Shown here one piece after another: positions 11,611 to 25,726 of a DNA stretch of 64,000 nucleotides (position 1 is the stretch's first letter; the number at the start of each line of letters is the position of its first letter). This stretch comes from Branchiostoma floridae. Lineage: Eukaryota > Chordata > Leptocardii > Amphioxiformes > Branchiostomatidae. The notes beneath the pieces were generated by a model that was given only the letters and a program-made list of their open reading frames with translations, was not told the DNA's origin and ran no database searches. The DNA lies in assembly GCF_000003815.2 (NCBI RefSeq), contig NC_049987.1, positions 12,360,778-12,424,777 on the forward strand. The letters run 5' to 3'. The translations under genes and the position numbers were made by a program.

Positions 11611-14600
11611 ATGTACTCCTTATCGAAATAGAGGCATTGTGACTGACTGAAGCGGAAAGTGGGGAACCTTCTCATCAACATTCCAACTGTGGTTGGCATG
11701 GCCGCTAGGTCAGGTTTGTAACTTCAAGTTGCTGTCAACGAGGAAAGGCAGCAGACTAAGCTTCCCTCGTAAAGAAAACATGAAGTGATACCACAATCAG
11801 GGTAGACAGGCCGGAGTCAAGTCTGGTGACTAGAAACACTGGAGATACTGTGGTCTAGTCACTTTCGTAAATTCAGCAGTTGTAAGAAAATGATAAGAGA
11901 AAAACCCAGCACTCTGACTTTCTCACTTCTGATGCTGCTTAGATTTTCACCGTTGAAACAATCCAATTCTACGTTGATTTCATATTAAGAATCTTGTTTT
12001 CTCAATTCCTTCATCGCCGACACACTCCCTGGGTCCCAGCCCAGGAGCCAGCCATCGGCCTGGGGTGTCGTCTGCAAGTCAGCACTCCTCTGACTTTGAT
12101 CTGGAACTTCTCAATATCACGGGCGCCTCTCCTGGTGGGAGTCGAACCTGTGACTGTCAAGATAATCCACCTGACCTCCAGCATGGCCTTGATGACAACC
12201 AAGAAAGGCTGCACCTTTCCCCCAGCGACAACTAAATTTACAATTAAGCACCCCTTACTCTCGCACGTAGAAGTACTGGCATCTTTACAAACTACAGGTC
12301 AACGGTAAGACGATATGTTATCGTCCAGTCACACGGAATGATAGTTTGAAAGCGTAATTTTTATGAAGACGGATGTAAATTAGGCTATATATACAAACGT
12401 GGTTGTCACATTGCCTTTTTTCAGGGATAGAGGAGAATAGTAATATTCATATAGAACTCAGCACGTCATGTGGCCACAAGGTCACGTGTCCCAAGTGATT
12501 GGTAATTCCGGGTCATTCAACTCTGAAGAAGCCTTTAGTAGAGACGGTCGAAATTTCAGTGGGCTCTTCTCTGTTACAGATGAAATAGCTGGTTCATGTG
12601 CTGATAAAAAGCAAAGCGGGATTCTTGACCCACGTCCCAAGGGCTCTTACAAGTTGAGAACAGTGAGAACCAGGAAACTACCAATTACCAGGGTCAGGTT
12701 GGGTCACCTAGGGGACATCACCATCCGGACCGAATGAAACGGTACCGACAACATCACGGCTATTAAATTAGGAACTTCACAGGTTTTTCTGTAGTCTCCA
12801 AACTGAAAGAAACTAGCAACAGATGTCAGCAGAATTGTTGGCAGGTCCGGGCGGACTTTTGTGGTTTGAGACGCAGAGGGTCAGTGGTAAGTCCACGAAT
12901 CCCCACCAAGATGGCGTCACAAGGTTAACCTGGCTGTCTTGTACATTTGAGGGATTCCATGTACCACGAGCCATGACAGAATTGCAATCTAATGAACTTT
13001 CTCGAACAAAAATGGCTTCACGCGAAGTTTCGTTTCCCGACATGAGTTTTTCGAAAGGAATATGATTTGGCTTGTGCATGCCTGTGCATGAGCACGATAA
13101 ATTTGTAACCCTAGACATTAAATTCCAGTCGAGAATACCTGTACATGTATTAATCAATATCTTGTAACAAAGTGCACGTACGAAATGACACTACGTGTGA
13201 ATTTGTCCAATCTAAAACACATCAAATTTGTCCTTCATTTGTCACGCTGAAGACAGATGGAGTCACATCATAAAACTCACTATTTATATGTATTAGTACA
13301 ACACATCAAACAAGATACCGATTATGGTTTAAAAACTATGCAACGAACCTTACTTAGCATTGAAAGGTGCCCAAACACCTACGGTGCCAACAGCAAGTTT
13401 AAATGGGAAAGATGAAATTCTGTATCCACCAGTTCGTGGAAAGGTTGATAATAAATTCTATTAAGACATTACAAAATAGCCACGCGTTGCAGCCATGGGA
13501 TCCGGTAATCAGAGTAAACCTGTCGGTACAGATTAACGTCAGCATCCCTCATGCTTCGGGCTGCCCTGGAAAGCACGTTTTATTCAGAACGGATGAGGAT
13601 GGAAAATTGCTATAGTATATACATCTAGGAAGAAGTAGGACTCGTACATTAAAGGACTAGTACAGCATGGTAGCCTAAAACTGATAGAATTCTACGCTTA
13701 TCTTTTCCCCTAAAATTTTCATCCAGCTAGAGAAACGAACTCTGTGCGGCCCTGTTTGCAATTGAACTTTTCCTGAGATCCTGGTATATGTATTCAGTAT
13801 AACGTTAATAGGTGAAAACTGGCTTCGCTCAGACCACCAACACGACACGTCTGTTACCCTTTGCGCTGCCGAATGCAGTAGTTCTGAGTCACCCGTACTT
13901 TCGTGTTCTGACACCAAACAGGAGGAAGTCTGCCGACTTATCCAGGACGACTTCGACTGACGTTGGTCAAATGTCGGCTGGCAGGGTGAAAGACGTCAGG
14001 CTTCCGTTACAAAACCGTTGGGACACTGTGTGGGGCTGCGTGATTATAGAGACTCTATCGAATGTGGTTGAATTTTTAAGAAAGCTTTGTAAGCCAAAGT
14101 CACGCCTGAGAAATACCAAATAACGATATACACATTGCTATAAAACCCTGAGGTATGGACTGATGTTCTAGGCACGTGCCTCACGCCCCGCACAGTGCTG
14201 CCTCCTTGGAGCAGAAACAGCTGCCAACATGTCAGACATGTCATGCAAGTGGTTTTCAATTTTTTTTTCAAATTTTTTCAATCTCATACAGCACGAAAAG
14301 TATTATCATCGATATACCATTTAAAAAAAGTTGAAGTCTCTTTGGTCATCGGATCATCGATATATCCCGAATTTTTCAAGTGAGGGACCAGAAATATTTA
14401 CCACAAATGGGATCTTGGCATACAGTCAATGTGACAAATCAGCATTTCCACATGTCACGGCGCGGGGTTTACACGAGCGCTGCTCCTAGATACTGGAAAC
14501 AACCTATTGCGACAGACTTGCCCCAGGAAGCTTCTTGACAGCCATTACATGCCCCAGCCCTTCACATACAACTGTGGCTTCAGTCACCGACTTTGTGATA

Positions 14601-16254
14601 TTTTGATTACAACTTATGTTATCTCTCCCACTCCCGTTATCTAAACGCGGAACTTTTGTCTCGTCCATGGGAAGATAAGACGTTCCCCTCCGCAGGCGAT
14701 ATTTTCATCTTCCCGTCTCCCTCTGAACTCTAACACAGTAACAGGCCGGGTACACGGGACTTGTCTGTAACACCCTGTCGCTCTTAGGTTAAACAGACCC
14801 CATCGCGGACCGGCCTGGTCAGCATCACTTCCACTACCTTTACTGCCCCAGCCTTGTAGGTGACACTGTCCTAATGATGGACATTCAACTCCAACCGCCT
14901 CTATGTATATTCTTCAAGCAGAGGAGCGAGCCGGTAAAATTCCGACTACTACTGCTTGGAGAATAGGTCTTTCTGGAGGCAAAGGTGAGAAATAATGTCA
15001 GGCAGTACTTGCACACACAAAAAATGAAATATAGGTAGACATCCTATGTGGCGAAAGGCGCGAGAAGGATTTAAACTCCTCGGTTTTTTTGTGTTCTCTG
15101 TCCCCCAAACAGTAATATGCTAATCATTATCAAAATTAACACCGAACTTTCCTTTACTCCATTTCCCTTTCATACAGCCAGTGCTTTTTCCTCAGGAGAT
15201 ACAAGCCTTTGGTGGGATGTTGGTCCTGAGCTGAAGCCTATGTGCTGGCACTGGAAAAAGGCCGGATTCCAGACTACGTTTGTAAAGATTGATAAATAAC
15301 ACGCTACCACTCGCGGTCCGCTAATTGTGACGGAAAAACACGCGTGTTATGCACCTGAATGATCGATGACCACAAAAGGAAGTTTACAGTTTGTTCACGG
15401 ATTCCGCAGGTGGGCATAAACCGGAACACACCTCCTCATCCAAACTTGACCCTTGATCTTGACTTTAACGATACATCCTGAACAGGTGCATGTGTTATCG
15501 TCCATACTGCACGAACAGCGTGCTGTGGTTTAATAATAATAGTTCATTTGTCACGAAGGCTAGAGTATTACGCCCTGTCATTAGAAATCAAGGTTCTGGC
15601 ATATTAAAGAAGAGCAAGAAGCCTTAGCTATAGAAAACAACTAACGCAAAATGCGTGTTTGCTTAAAATAGGGGCAGCTCCAGAATGGTTTTACACAGAG
15701 TTGATCGGGAGATACATATTTGGCAAATATTTTGGTCCTTCGTCATGCTTGCCGTTCTTGATTGACTAGATCTTTAGAACGACCTTGCTCAAAGTGGTCA
15801 GGAAAGACCGGCTAACGTGAGCCTAGCCCTTCCACTTTTAGGATCAGTGGTTGATGAATGATTTCCTGTGGTGCAAGGAGAAAGGGCGTGATCTGAAGAA
15901 CATCTTAGAAAACACTATTGGTTTTCCATCAGGTCGCACCAAGGAAATCCTCTAAATACCTTGCTGTTAAAATAATGGAGAGAAAACGGAATAGTAAATG
16001 TAACACCCATGTGATGATCTACACACATATTATAACATGCGAACATTTCACTGTAAGTAAAGTACATTCTATCTTGGCTACTGTAACTGTACACTTGCAC
16101 CTTTGATATTTCCCCCATAGTAAGCTAATCCTGGCACCTAATCCTCTGAACCACACATTGACAGTTCAAGGTCGCACGGATTAACCTTGTGTGACCTTAC
16201 GGAACGAATACAATGTCTCGAATGCATCCAACTCTATCATGCGGCTTTCAGGGG

Positions 16255-16294
16255 TTCATCAGTGACTTCATATCGGTCTGAAGTCACTGATGAA
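16255..16294. repeat. 16-bp perfect hairpin
   Basis: TTCATCAGTGACTTCA at 16255-16270 is exactly complementary to 16279-16294, with an 8-nt loop. It may be a small fold-back element. Confidence 0.8.
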
Positions 16295-19200
16295 TGATTC
16301 TGAGAGAGAGAGAGTACTCAAGGTATACGGTATCACGATCCACTGCTAGAAGAAAAGATCGTATTGCGGCTGAAAATAAAACAAACAAATGCGCCAACTA
16401 GAGACAAAAAGAAAGACAACAGAACGTGAAAAGAAAAGAGTGCAGGTACACTGCTATGTGTCGAAGGAGGAAGTGTAGATAATATGATACAAGCAATTTA
16501 CACACAGGAGAACGAGAGGGAGTAGTTGGGACGCAAGGCCTTCCGGTGTTGTTGAAAAAGGAGACATTGGTGACCTTGATCTTGGCTTCCTATATTCTAA
16601 TTGGAGGATAATACTCGAGCTAAGACATAGCAGAGACCGATACAGCCCCCCGACCCACGCTTTTAAGAAATGCATGAGAAGTAAATCGGAAGTGAGAACT
16701 GTGAAGGTTGGACGTGGGTGTATCATTATCAGATGATGGGGTCGGGCACTCTATTTCATCCGTAACAAATAGAATAGAACTCCGAAGAGACATAGGAGAT
16801 GGGCTCGTGAAGAACGGAGAGACGTCTCAGCCTATATATAGCTAACTAAGTTGCTTTAACGTGGCCTCCTTGGGGTCATGCCTGAGAGAACAGACGAGTC
16901 AGCGAAACAAGACGAGATGACATTCTGCTCAAATTGGCGACATTTGATCCCAAGATGATGATATGATGAACATGAAATTTCTCCAATAAATAGGCAGAAA
17001 TAAAGAGGGGAACAGTACGCCGAAAGTAAAAAAATAGAAACCATTTAACTTCAAGCAAGTTTTCAACGGTTCAGGCATTGTCATTTCTGTATAGTGACAG
17101 AACTGTCATCAGTGCAGGCCTGGAGGTAGCTAAAAGCAGCTGACGACAGGCCACAGCAGAAGGGATTAGTCATACATTTGTCGTTCCTGACTGAAAAACG
17201 GAATAGTTCGTTCCAGTCGTTCAACCAACTCACTAGATCACATTTGGACCGTAAAACGACGTTCTGGGTGCTTGAATTGATTGTTCACAATACATAATGT
17301 ACTGAGAGTCATGCATGCGAGGAGGCTGTCATCCACATTACACATAGAAGAAAAATGTGGCCAAACTACCTGTGTGTGGGGTTACGATTTATCACCGAAG
17401 GCTTTTCTGAAAAGACGACAAAAGCTGAATTAAAGACCTATGTCCAAAGGTTTACAGTAAAATTAAAGATTGGTTGAGATTGGCATTTTCGGACACGGAG
17501 ATTAATTTTCTTAGCACGTTAGGCACGGAAAGCTCGATGAGCAGAAATTAAAAACATTGTTGAGGCAATGGCACGGACAAGGACGTCCTTGTGCCGGTGT
17601 GTCCTTTCGTATAGATGCACTTCGCGCGTGGCGAACCATTGCCCACCAACCCCGCTTCACTTGCCGGGGTACTTCACATCAACAACTCTGCAAGCAAACT
17701 GTTGACAGCGGGTTGCCTCTTCCATTGTTTTTTCTACATTTGAAAAGAACAACACGTCAAACCGTCACAACCACGCCTTGTTATCGTTTGTCGCCAGTGA
17801 AACGCGAGAACTTGTGATTTTTTCCTCTGACCTTTTCTGTAGATACTCTTTCTTTCAGCACCCGTTTTATCTTTAGGTTTGTATTTTAAGGGTTTACTTA
17901 CATCGGTGTGAATGACTTTTGTGTTGTATGTCTATGCATCTCTGTAGCTACTTCTTGGGGCAGATCATAATGTAACGTTGAGTTGGTCTGTTCTTCCAAT
18001 GCTTATAAATGTATATGTTCGCAATTGATATCTTTTCGTCGTTTGAAGATCATAGTTTCCCGTTTTTAATTGGGGTATAAGTAACAAAATCAAAAAAGAA
18101 GGAAAAATAGACAAGAGAGACTGTGTTTTTTTTCACTGTTTTCATTTTTGTCAACATTTCAAAGATCATAGTTTCATGTCTAATTTGGAGGGCATACGTT
18201 CCCTATAGAATCAGGAAGTTTGCCGCACCCCGGAAGGAACACAAGTCCCGTGTACATCTTGTTACTCACGTGGCGCACGACTGCTCGTTTGCATGGCAAA
18301 ACACGGAGGATCGACTATGAAAGGCTTTACCAACAAAAGATTAGCAGTGCATGAAAATTTATCGAGCTGCAAATACATCTCAAATAGGCAATAAGTACCC
18401 AATAAGGAAAACAATACATGGCGGGTGGTCGGGCCGGGTCTCATCTGCATCGTTATCATGAGTCGGGATCCCAGAGGAACATGCATATCGGCATATCGGC
18501 ATATGGGCCTGCAGGAAATGACCAACTGTTTCGTTTCTATATTGCAATTTCTTTACACAGTGCAGGCGTATTCATATTAGGTCTTTCAAAATGCCTTTGG
18601 ATGTAAGACTTTCGCTAGATCTATGTGCGTAATTTGTGACCAATTGTTCTATAATTCAGTCCATAGATTTACTGTTATCGAAGAAGATTTCATCTTTTCT
18701 TCCACCTCATTGGTCGTGATAATAACTTTTGGTGTATGAATATTGTTACACCGTACCATCATCATCATTTCCAGCTGTTTCGTTTTTTACAACAAAAGTT
18801 TACAAAAAATAGACTTCAACTTAGAAAAGGAGCAATGTGTTCAATGATATACAGTATTTGGTTATCTATTTCCGATTAAAATGGCTTACAGACAGACGAA
18901 AGCCTCCCGACCACATGTGAACAACAAATGTTATCATAGCGATAAAGCCTGGACTACCCAGCCCCGAACTGATCATTTGTCATCTCGGTATCAGTATCTG
19001 TCACACGGAGGAAGCCTGCTTTCACATGGGTAGAAGGGTCCTTCCTCTCACGGTCGTAGGTCTACTACTCTGATTATGTCCACATTTTCCATTTACATAC
19101 TACATCGTTCACAGACTTCTCTGTATTGTATATAGATGTCGTTCCTCATAAGCGAATTTCTTGATGTCTAGCATACCACATACAAAGAAGCTTTATAACC

Positions 19201-19520
19201 AACTGTAGACTGCCCTGTATCAGGTTATGGTAATGACCGGATGGGAGGGGGTTGCCGGTAATGCTGATCGCCGGCTTTCCGGGATTCTGATCAGCCTTCC
19301 TCCAGGCGTCTTGGAATCCCCGCCCAGGGCGCTCCATCAGCTGAGTTTTCCAGCGGGCCTGGCCGGTGTACAGTACAGGTACAGGTACCTACAAGACAGC
19401 CAAGTTTTTTGGAAGGTCGAAACTTGAAGGACCTCCCGACCCCGTCTGAGCTGACTGACCTGTTTCCGTATCAAGACGCTTTATTCCTAACTACCGTGCT
19501 CAACACATGCGACATATCGA

Positions 19521-19638
19521 TACTCTCAAAGCAGAGTTGGCCGCGAGACGTCAAGAAAACAGTACATAAGAATGCCCGATAAAAACGCCAATAAAACGTC
19601 AAAAATACAGCCGGAGCCTAACCTCTGCTTGGAGAGTA
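19521..19638. mobile_element. 118-bp MITE (TACTCTC-AAGCAGAG ends)
   Basis: It begins TACTCTCAAAGCAGAG and ends CTCTGCTTGGAGAGTA, with GCCGGAGCCTAACC just inside the right end. It belongs to the same family as 52946-53294 and 39423-39574 and resembles 5348-5455. No matching flanking duplication remains (ACATATCGA against ATCATAAAA). Confidence 0.75.
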
Positions 19639-22600
19639 ATCATAAAAGATTTTAAACACCTGCCAACACAGTTGCCACACGGAGATATTTCCCAGGCACA
19701 CGCTCGGGCTGTGTTCAAAAATTACCAGACGATTAGCGGCAGGTCGGCCCGGAGCTGGACACGGGCCTGGTGCAGCTCGCGGCGGCTTTCATCCCCCCAT
19801 GAGCCCGACTCCTATCGGCTCCTATCGGCTCATTGGCCATGGCCCGACCCGACCCCCCAGGCTCACCGGTGGTTTCCATCAGTATAGAGGCTACCCTAAT
19901 CACAAGCAAGTCCGCAGAGACGCACCAGGGGCTGTCCCAATCAGAGGCAACTCCTCAGAGACGATCTTGTTACCTGTTTCTGTTGACCAAGGTGTATGTC
20001 ACAGTCGGACTGTCCTGTCTCAACATGGTCCAGGGACAAGAACATTGTCCACGGACAAGTCTACTGGACTTGACACATACACGCGTTACATGCACTACAA
20101 AGACCTACTAACATGTAAAACGCAGATATAAGTAGGACATAGCATAGCTTATCATTCTCTCTGTAAGTAGCTTACTGCATTTAGCCCCAATGGGGCATGA
20201 ATATGCAATGAACTTGATTGTCATTGTCATTGTCACTAACGGTTGAAAGCAAAATCATACAAACCAACGATCTTTCACGAGTGGTATAATTATAAATAAA
20301 TGGTAGGGATACCGTTCCGGCTAGTTGGTTGATGACTATCATGATCAGATGTATTGTATTTGTATAAAACATTAGGTTGGCAAAACGACTTTATGACCAA
20401 CCCATTCAGATACAGTGTTTATCTTACAACACACACGATTGCAATCCTGAACATCTTTGCAAACGTGTTCGAAGCTCCCCAAAAACGAGGGAAGATCGTG
20501 ATGTTTGCCCCGTTTTTCTAACCCCCTAGAATGTTACGATCTTCTCTGATGAAGTTTAAATCGGACAATGTCTTCGCCAGCCGTAAGCTAGACCACACAA
20601 GAGACAAGTTTCAACATGGCAAGCCTACCCTTCAGTACAGGCCTTGCCTTTTTCCACATGGTAGATCACTAATACCAGGTGAGTGCGGTTTTCTCATTTC
20701 ACTAATTAGATAGTCTGTAGCTCAGACGAATTTCCGGAACATCCCGTAATTCCCCTTGTTCTTCGGCGACACCCTAAATTTTGTCTACTGTACTACTATT
20801 AGAGTTCCTTCCCCACTTCAAAGTTGGTTATGAAAACATCGTAAATGTTCCGGAAAATACAAATCTTCCCAAATTATCCCGTGATTGGTAACACAAGGTC
20901 ATCCTTACGCATGTTATGCCGGTTTTAACTGTCCTGGTGTTTGGACAGGCCCAAGTTAGAGCCAGTGATTAGCGGCACGAACAAGCTTCACTCGCCGCCA
21001 AAGAGCCAATAAGTGGCTTAATGACTGGACGACAGAAACAGACTATAGTAGATGGAGTTAAACTTATAGGGCTCAGTCCGAAATCTCCTAAACATGACGG
21101 TGGATCTAGGACACAGGTGAAACAAAGGCACCGCCTGACACTGATGGAGAGTAGCAAATCCTTTATCAGTAAAACTGCTAACCTGAACTAACTTGGAATA
21201 TTCGTGGAATATTCAATACGCCAATCATGGATGACAAAAGGCACATGTTCACGTCTCAACCATGCAAAGAAGCCAAGACACTAGCACACTATCCTGTGTG
21301 ATTCTTTTCTCTTATAATACGGTAACGTTGAAGATACGTGGCTTCATAGTGTACTATACTATGACGTATGTTGTCAGCCAGCTCTTCCTTGAAGATCTTG
21401 AAGGAGTTTCCAAGGGGTGGCTTGTCTCCTGGGCGGCCGATGACTTGACTCGGCTGGGGCTGCTGTTTTCTCATTCCATTGGCGGCTGTGGTTGCGCAGA
21501 GTTCGCACCGTCCGGCAGGAATGGAGAGCTTTGAACTTTACATTTGGCGCCCAAATGGATATGTCAGGGATCAACTCGTTCAGGTATCGTCTCGTTCTGA
21601 TACCACCTGGACAATGTGGCAACATTGTACAAATCACAATACACATCTCTGAGTAGGCTAAAAAAAATGATACCATCGACGTATCGTCGAATGTTCTGTT
21701 CAGTCGGGACTTTGCTTGGTTCTAATTTTCACAACGAAGCAAGTAAAAGAAAGATCATGACTACTGGACAAGAGATACATGGGGTGATACACATGTATCA
21801 CCTTTCCCTCGGCCTAAACATTACGAGAGCTCGCTATGACGCAGTTCGCAACACGCCAGGAAGACCTATGAGTATGACGACCAACGGAAGCCCTTACCCT
21901 GTCCGACAGTCGTCATAAGTACCCCCTGACACTTGATATGTCCCTTTATCCGGTCCTCCAGCGTCTCTACCCGGGTAAGTGATCACACTAGTACACACAT
22001 GATCAACTGAGTAGAGCGCCAATATCGCAAAAATGTGTTGGAACTCTTTTGTTGGAAAATAGATCAGATGTCGCAAACAGTTTCATACAGGACGGCCTGA
22101 CATCTATATTTCAGGTCTATATTCCTACTGACATTGTAATCTTGACAAAGGTCAGACCAATATGGCAGCAAACAAACTGGAGCAGTCGCCGAACTTTCCG
22201 AGACCGATCGATCGGACTGGCCTGGGAATAGCACAGAAGTAAATTTAAAGGTTACCGCACCATAAGTCGGACTGGCCAGTAAAGTTAGGGGGCATGGCAC
22301 GATGAGCTATTTGTTTCTCGTCACCACCTTTTCTCCTTTGACTAAGGGTTGACGTAATTTTCAGCTTTATCTAAACTTTCTGTCACCAAGTCAATTCATC
22401 TCTTTTTCATTTTGTCGTCCCTTTTTGTAAGCTTACATTGCGACTGCCTCGGAAGGGGACACAAAGTTCCCAAGTTGTGTTCACCATCCCTGTAAAGTAG
22501 AGTACTGAGTAGAGTACTTCTGGCGCAGGTAGGAACGTGCTGTTCCAAGTTTCTGTATGCTACTATTGTTCTTTAGACATCATCATATTCAAGATTTATT

Positions 22601-25126
22601 CATCATCATTACCCTACCGACCTAACCCCGCTGTACCCGACCGTTCCGAGCTGTGACCGACGCTGTGCAGACCAGGCGCAGACGACATTGATCAGTGTCA
22701 CCTCCCTCAGCGGGTCGCCATGGTAACACACTGGGTCCCAGATGGCGGGAGGAATTGCCTAATCCCGCGGAAAGATGGAGCAGGGCCGTCATCTGAAGGA
22801 ATGTTCATTGTGGCGTATATCTTGATACGTAGTTACGTACTAAAAAGATGGGACTAGCAATAATCCCGTTGGGAAGACAAACGTGTTGGAAGAAGGACGG
22901 AAATTTTACAGCCCGACCAAATCTCCAAGCAGATATTGTGATCTGCCGCATGACGGAAAGATGAGCCTGATTGGTAAGACGTGGTCTGTTTGAGGATTTA
23001 GTCTAAGCCGAGTTGTTGAATGACAGCGTCTTGATAATCCTATCGGTATAAGTGGAACATATTTCTTACAAATTGGCTTTGACTAAGTCCCTTTAACGTG
23101 CCGGCAAAAATCAATAGCATGGCCTTTCTTTCTCTTTCTTCTCGCGACACCGTTTGATTACATTTTGATAGGATCATAACGGTGTGCATTACTGGAATCT
23201 GGCGCGATTTTACGGAGAGCCTTCTCACCAAATGCCAGAGGACTGCCCGTGTAATTCCCAGGAAACATTGTCATCCTCACGGGACCTGACCACTGCACAA
23301 CAAATGTCGCCACGCTGCAGAGAATTCGTCCTGAATTTCAACAAATTATGGAGATAAGATGAGGCAGTACAAGGGAGCTCTTATTTTTTAAGTCCCTGTT
23401 TGTGGGGCGTAACTGTTATGTGTATAGTATGCGTTACAATATTGTTGTTGAACAGCAAAAATATCTAGCGACGTTTTCTGTACCGATAGCACGTAGTACA
23501 GGTAGTTTGTAGGAATCAACAACTGGCTCTAAAGCGTGTGGTATGTATAAGTCTAATATAGCTTTGACCTAAAAACCAAAGAAAGGAAACAGTACGTTTT
23601 GGGCAGAGCACCAAAAGAGCTCAAAACGCCGTGAACGTGTTCTTCGCATAAGGACATGTGATTCATCAGATCCTAAACTGGACGAGAACGGACGCATGAC
23701 ATATGCTCGCTGGGATGGACTAAAGCCTACTGACAGATGACGGATTAGCATTTCTGCAGAGGTCGTCACCCCACAGTACGTCCCCTTGGAGTAACCTTGC
23801 AAGATCATTTGATGCTTCCTGGAGTTCACGGTCCTTAACTTCTTCTAGACTCGTTCGTAAATGTATACTTACGAGAATAAATCAGCGATCAGCTATAAAA
23901 GATACAACATGCACGCGCAGCTTGAAACATATATAAAATTGGTGTGATGCTGTTTGTCAATGTATCGCCAATGACATCCAGATTGGTGTTGATCATCTAG
24001 GGCGAAGAAAACGAGCCCCCCGTTCTGATTTCACACCGACCGTTCTGCCACCTGTGGCGCGGGAAACACGACCCAAACACCACAAACTAAAAACAGACGA
24101 CACCTTCCTAATTTTTCTTGTCCCATGTCTAAGAAAAGCAAGGAGAAAAGTTAGCTTGTAATGATTCTCTACGATTTCCTGAAATCTACTTTTACAAGTG
24201 ATACACATCGTCTCCGCGAAACACACACACACACACGAAAGCGACACCCTGACTTCGCTATTCTGTAACGTAAGGCCTTGAAGAAGAAGAGGACACAACG
24301 GTTGTTGTTTTGAGTGACGCTTGAAGGAATACACAAACAGTATTCAACACTACTAGCTAGCGGTGTCAAAACAGTTCAGCCGACAGATAAAGTATCACAA
24401 GCCTCCCCATGTGCTGGCGCTTTCTGCTTTGTGACATTTAGATGAAATATAGAACATTTATTCCTCAAAACTATTCATTTTGACACAGGTATTCAGGATT
24501 CAGACATAGAATTGTGTTATATATACTTATGTGGGAAAGTACTTCGCCTGAAACATATACTAGTAATTTGTTGATCCCTAAATGTGTCACTTCGGGGCCT
24601 TCCTCTGCAAACAGTTCACCACAAGACGACGAAAATATAAACAAAGCTGACCCAAAAAGCATAAAATCCATCTACTCTTGAAAGATGCAATCCAGAACTA
24701 ACAGAAGTGTCTACTCTGTCACTCTGTGTGGGAACGCAAGACGACACAAGCGTGCATCTGGCTAGTTAGAACAGTTTAACAAGATCTAATAGCTTTCTAC
24801 CGTTACGGACGAAATAATGAAAAGTCTGTAAATTATTTCGGTAATCCCATTTGCAGAGGTACTAGGGAGTTAGTTCTCATCGTGGTGTCTCCGTAGCAAA
24901 GAACATTTGGTCTTCAGAAACTTTTGCGACTGTACTTGGCTTACTCACAACCGTAAATCACGTACGAGACACCTTTGGTCTACCTGTCACGTCACCTGCG
25001 ACGACTATGAAACTAGGCTGAAAGTCGCGCCACGTGTTGGCCCCTGGCACCGCTACACATACCACAGATGGAGCCACGGAGCAGCAGGAAATCCCGCCTG
25101 TTTTCTGTGTGTGTAACGACACGCAG
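19639..25126. other. Intronic stretch, nothing coding recognised
   Basis: No exon was recognised. A lone CTCCAAGCAGAT motif near 22922 resembles one end of the MITE at 32472. A short (CA)n tract lies near 24223-24238. Confidence 0.4.
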
Positions 25127-25135
25127 TACTCTGGG

Positions 25136-25224
25136 TAGCCTGGACACCATACCCCAACCTCAAAAATATCTTTTGCCTGCGCGATAGATACTTGAGATCG
25201 GGCTGGGGTTTGGTAACCAGGCTA
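25136..25224. mobile_element. 89-bp MITE (TAGCCTGG... ends), perfect 9-bp target duplication
   Basis: It starts TAGCCTGGACACCATACC and ends GGTAACCAGGCTA. TACTCTGGG flanks both sides (25127-25135 and 25225-25233) exactly. A long minus-strand open frame covering this area is fortuitous. Confidence 0.9.
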
Positions 25225-25635
25225 TACTCTGGGGTGTTCCACCTTCTTACCCTGTCTGACGTAGTGTGACCCAAAGACTTGCACGATGTTTGATCTGTGT
25301 CACCGAATCCACTGGGAAAATACAACTCTAACCCCAAGTGCCGCGTGTTTACTGTATCATATATTACCTGCAGGCCACACAAACCTTGTTCCAGCTTCAC
25401 ATCAAAACCGCGTACTCCTCTGCAAAATGACAACCTGCTGCGTTCATGACAAAACAAAAAATCATACCCGCCACAGAACCTGAAAAGTTCAACAACTTCA
25501 CATCTACATATGTTAGTTATATCTGGGACATAAGGGTACACACGCGCAGCATAATTTGGTAACATTTCCTTGGCAGATTTACTTGCACCCCTAAGGAACT
25601 CGAGCATCTTGCAAGGAAGGGACGGACGTTCTTAC

Positions 25636-25726
25636 CTGTGAGCTGTCCGTGTGCGAGTCTCAGAAGTACACCTGTCAATAATAAGATGACAGGTAAAATT
25701 CCATGGCCAACAGGTAGCCCAGGCAT
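25636..25726 (-). CDS. First coding exon (signal peptide) of the SUEL-lectin gene
   Basis: The minus-strand ATG at 25726 opens a 30-codon exon with a classic signal peptide: MPGLPVGHG, a hydrophobic core ILPVILLLTGVLLRL, then AHGQLT. It ends at 25636 with ACAG|GTAAGA after one base of the next codon. That phase fits the SUEL exon at 4844-5082 and no other exon I could find between them. The joined product is a secreted or type I membrane protein with the lectin domain straight after signal cleavage. The intron is about 20.5 kb, so unrecognised small exons in between are possible. The join is inferred from phase and domain order. Confidence 0.75.

Larger units (their letters stand above)
9673..19520. 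other. Long intronic stretch of the lectin gene, no exon recognised
   Basis: Open frames here are short, low in coding character and lack domains. Two small hairpins are listed separately. A B-box-like GGTTCGACTCC on the minus strand (12138-12148) is isolated and lacks tRNA folding. Confidence 0.4.

Noticed and set aside
12125-12190. Possible tRNA or SINE on the minus strand (B-box GGTTCGACTCC)
   Set aside because: The T-stem and acceptor stem do not pair and the A-box is weak; one motif is not enough.
25053-25607. A 184-codon minus-strand open frame
   Set aside because: It spans the MITE at 25136-25224 with its target duplications, so the frame is fortuitous.
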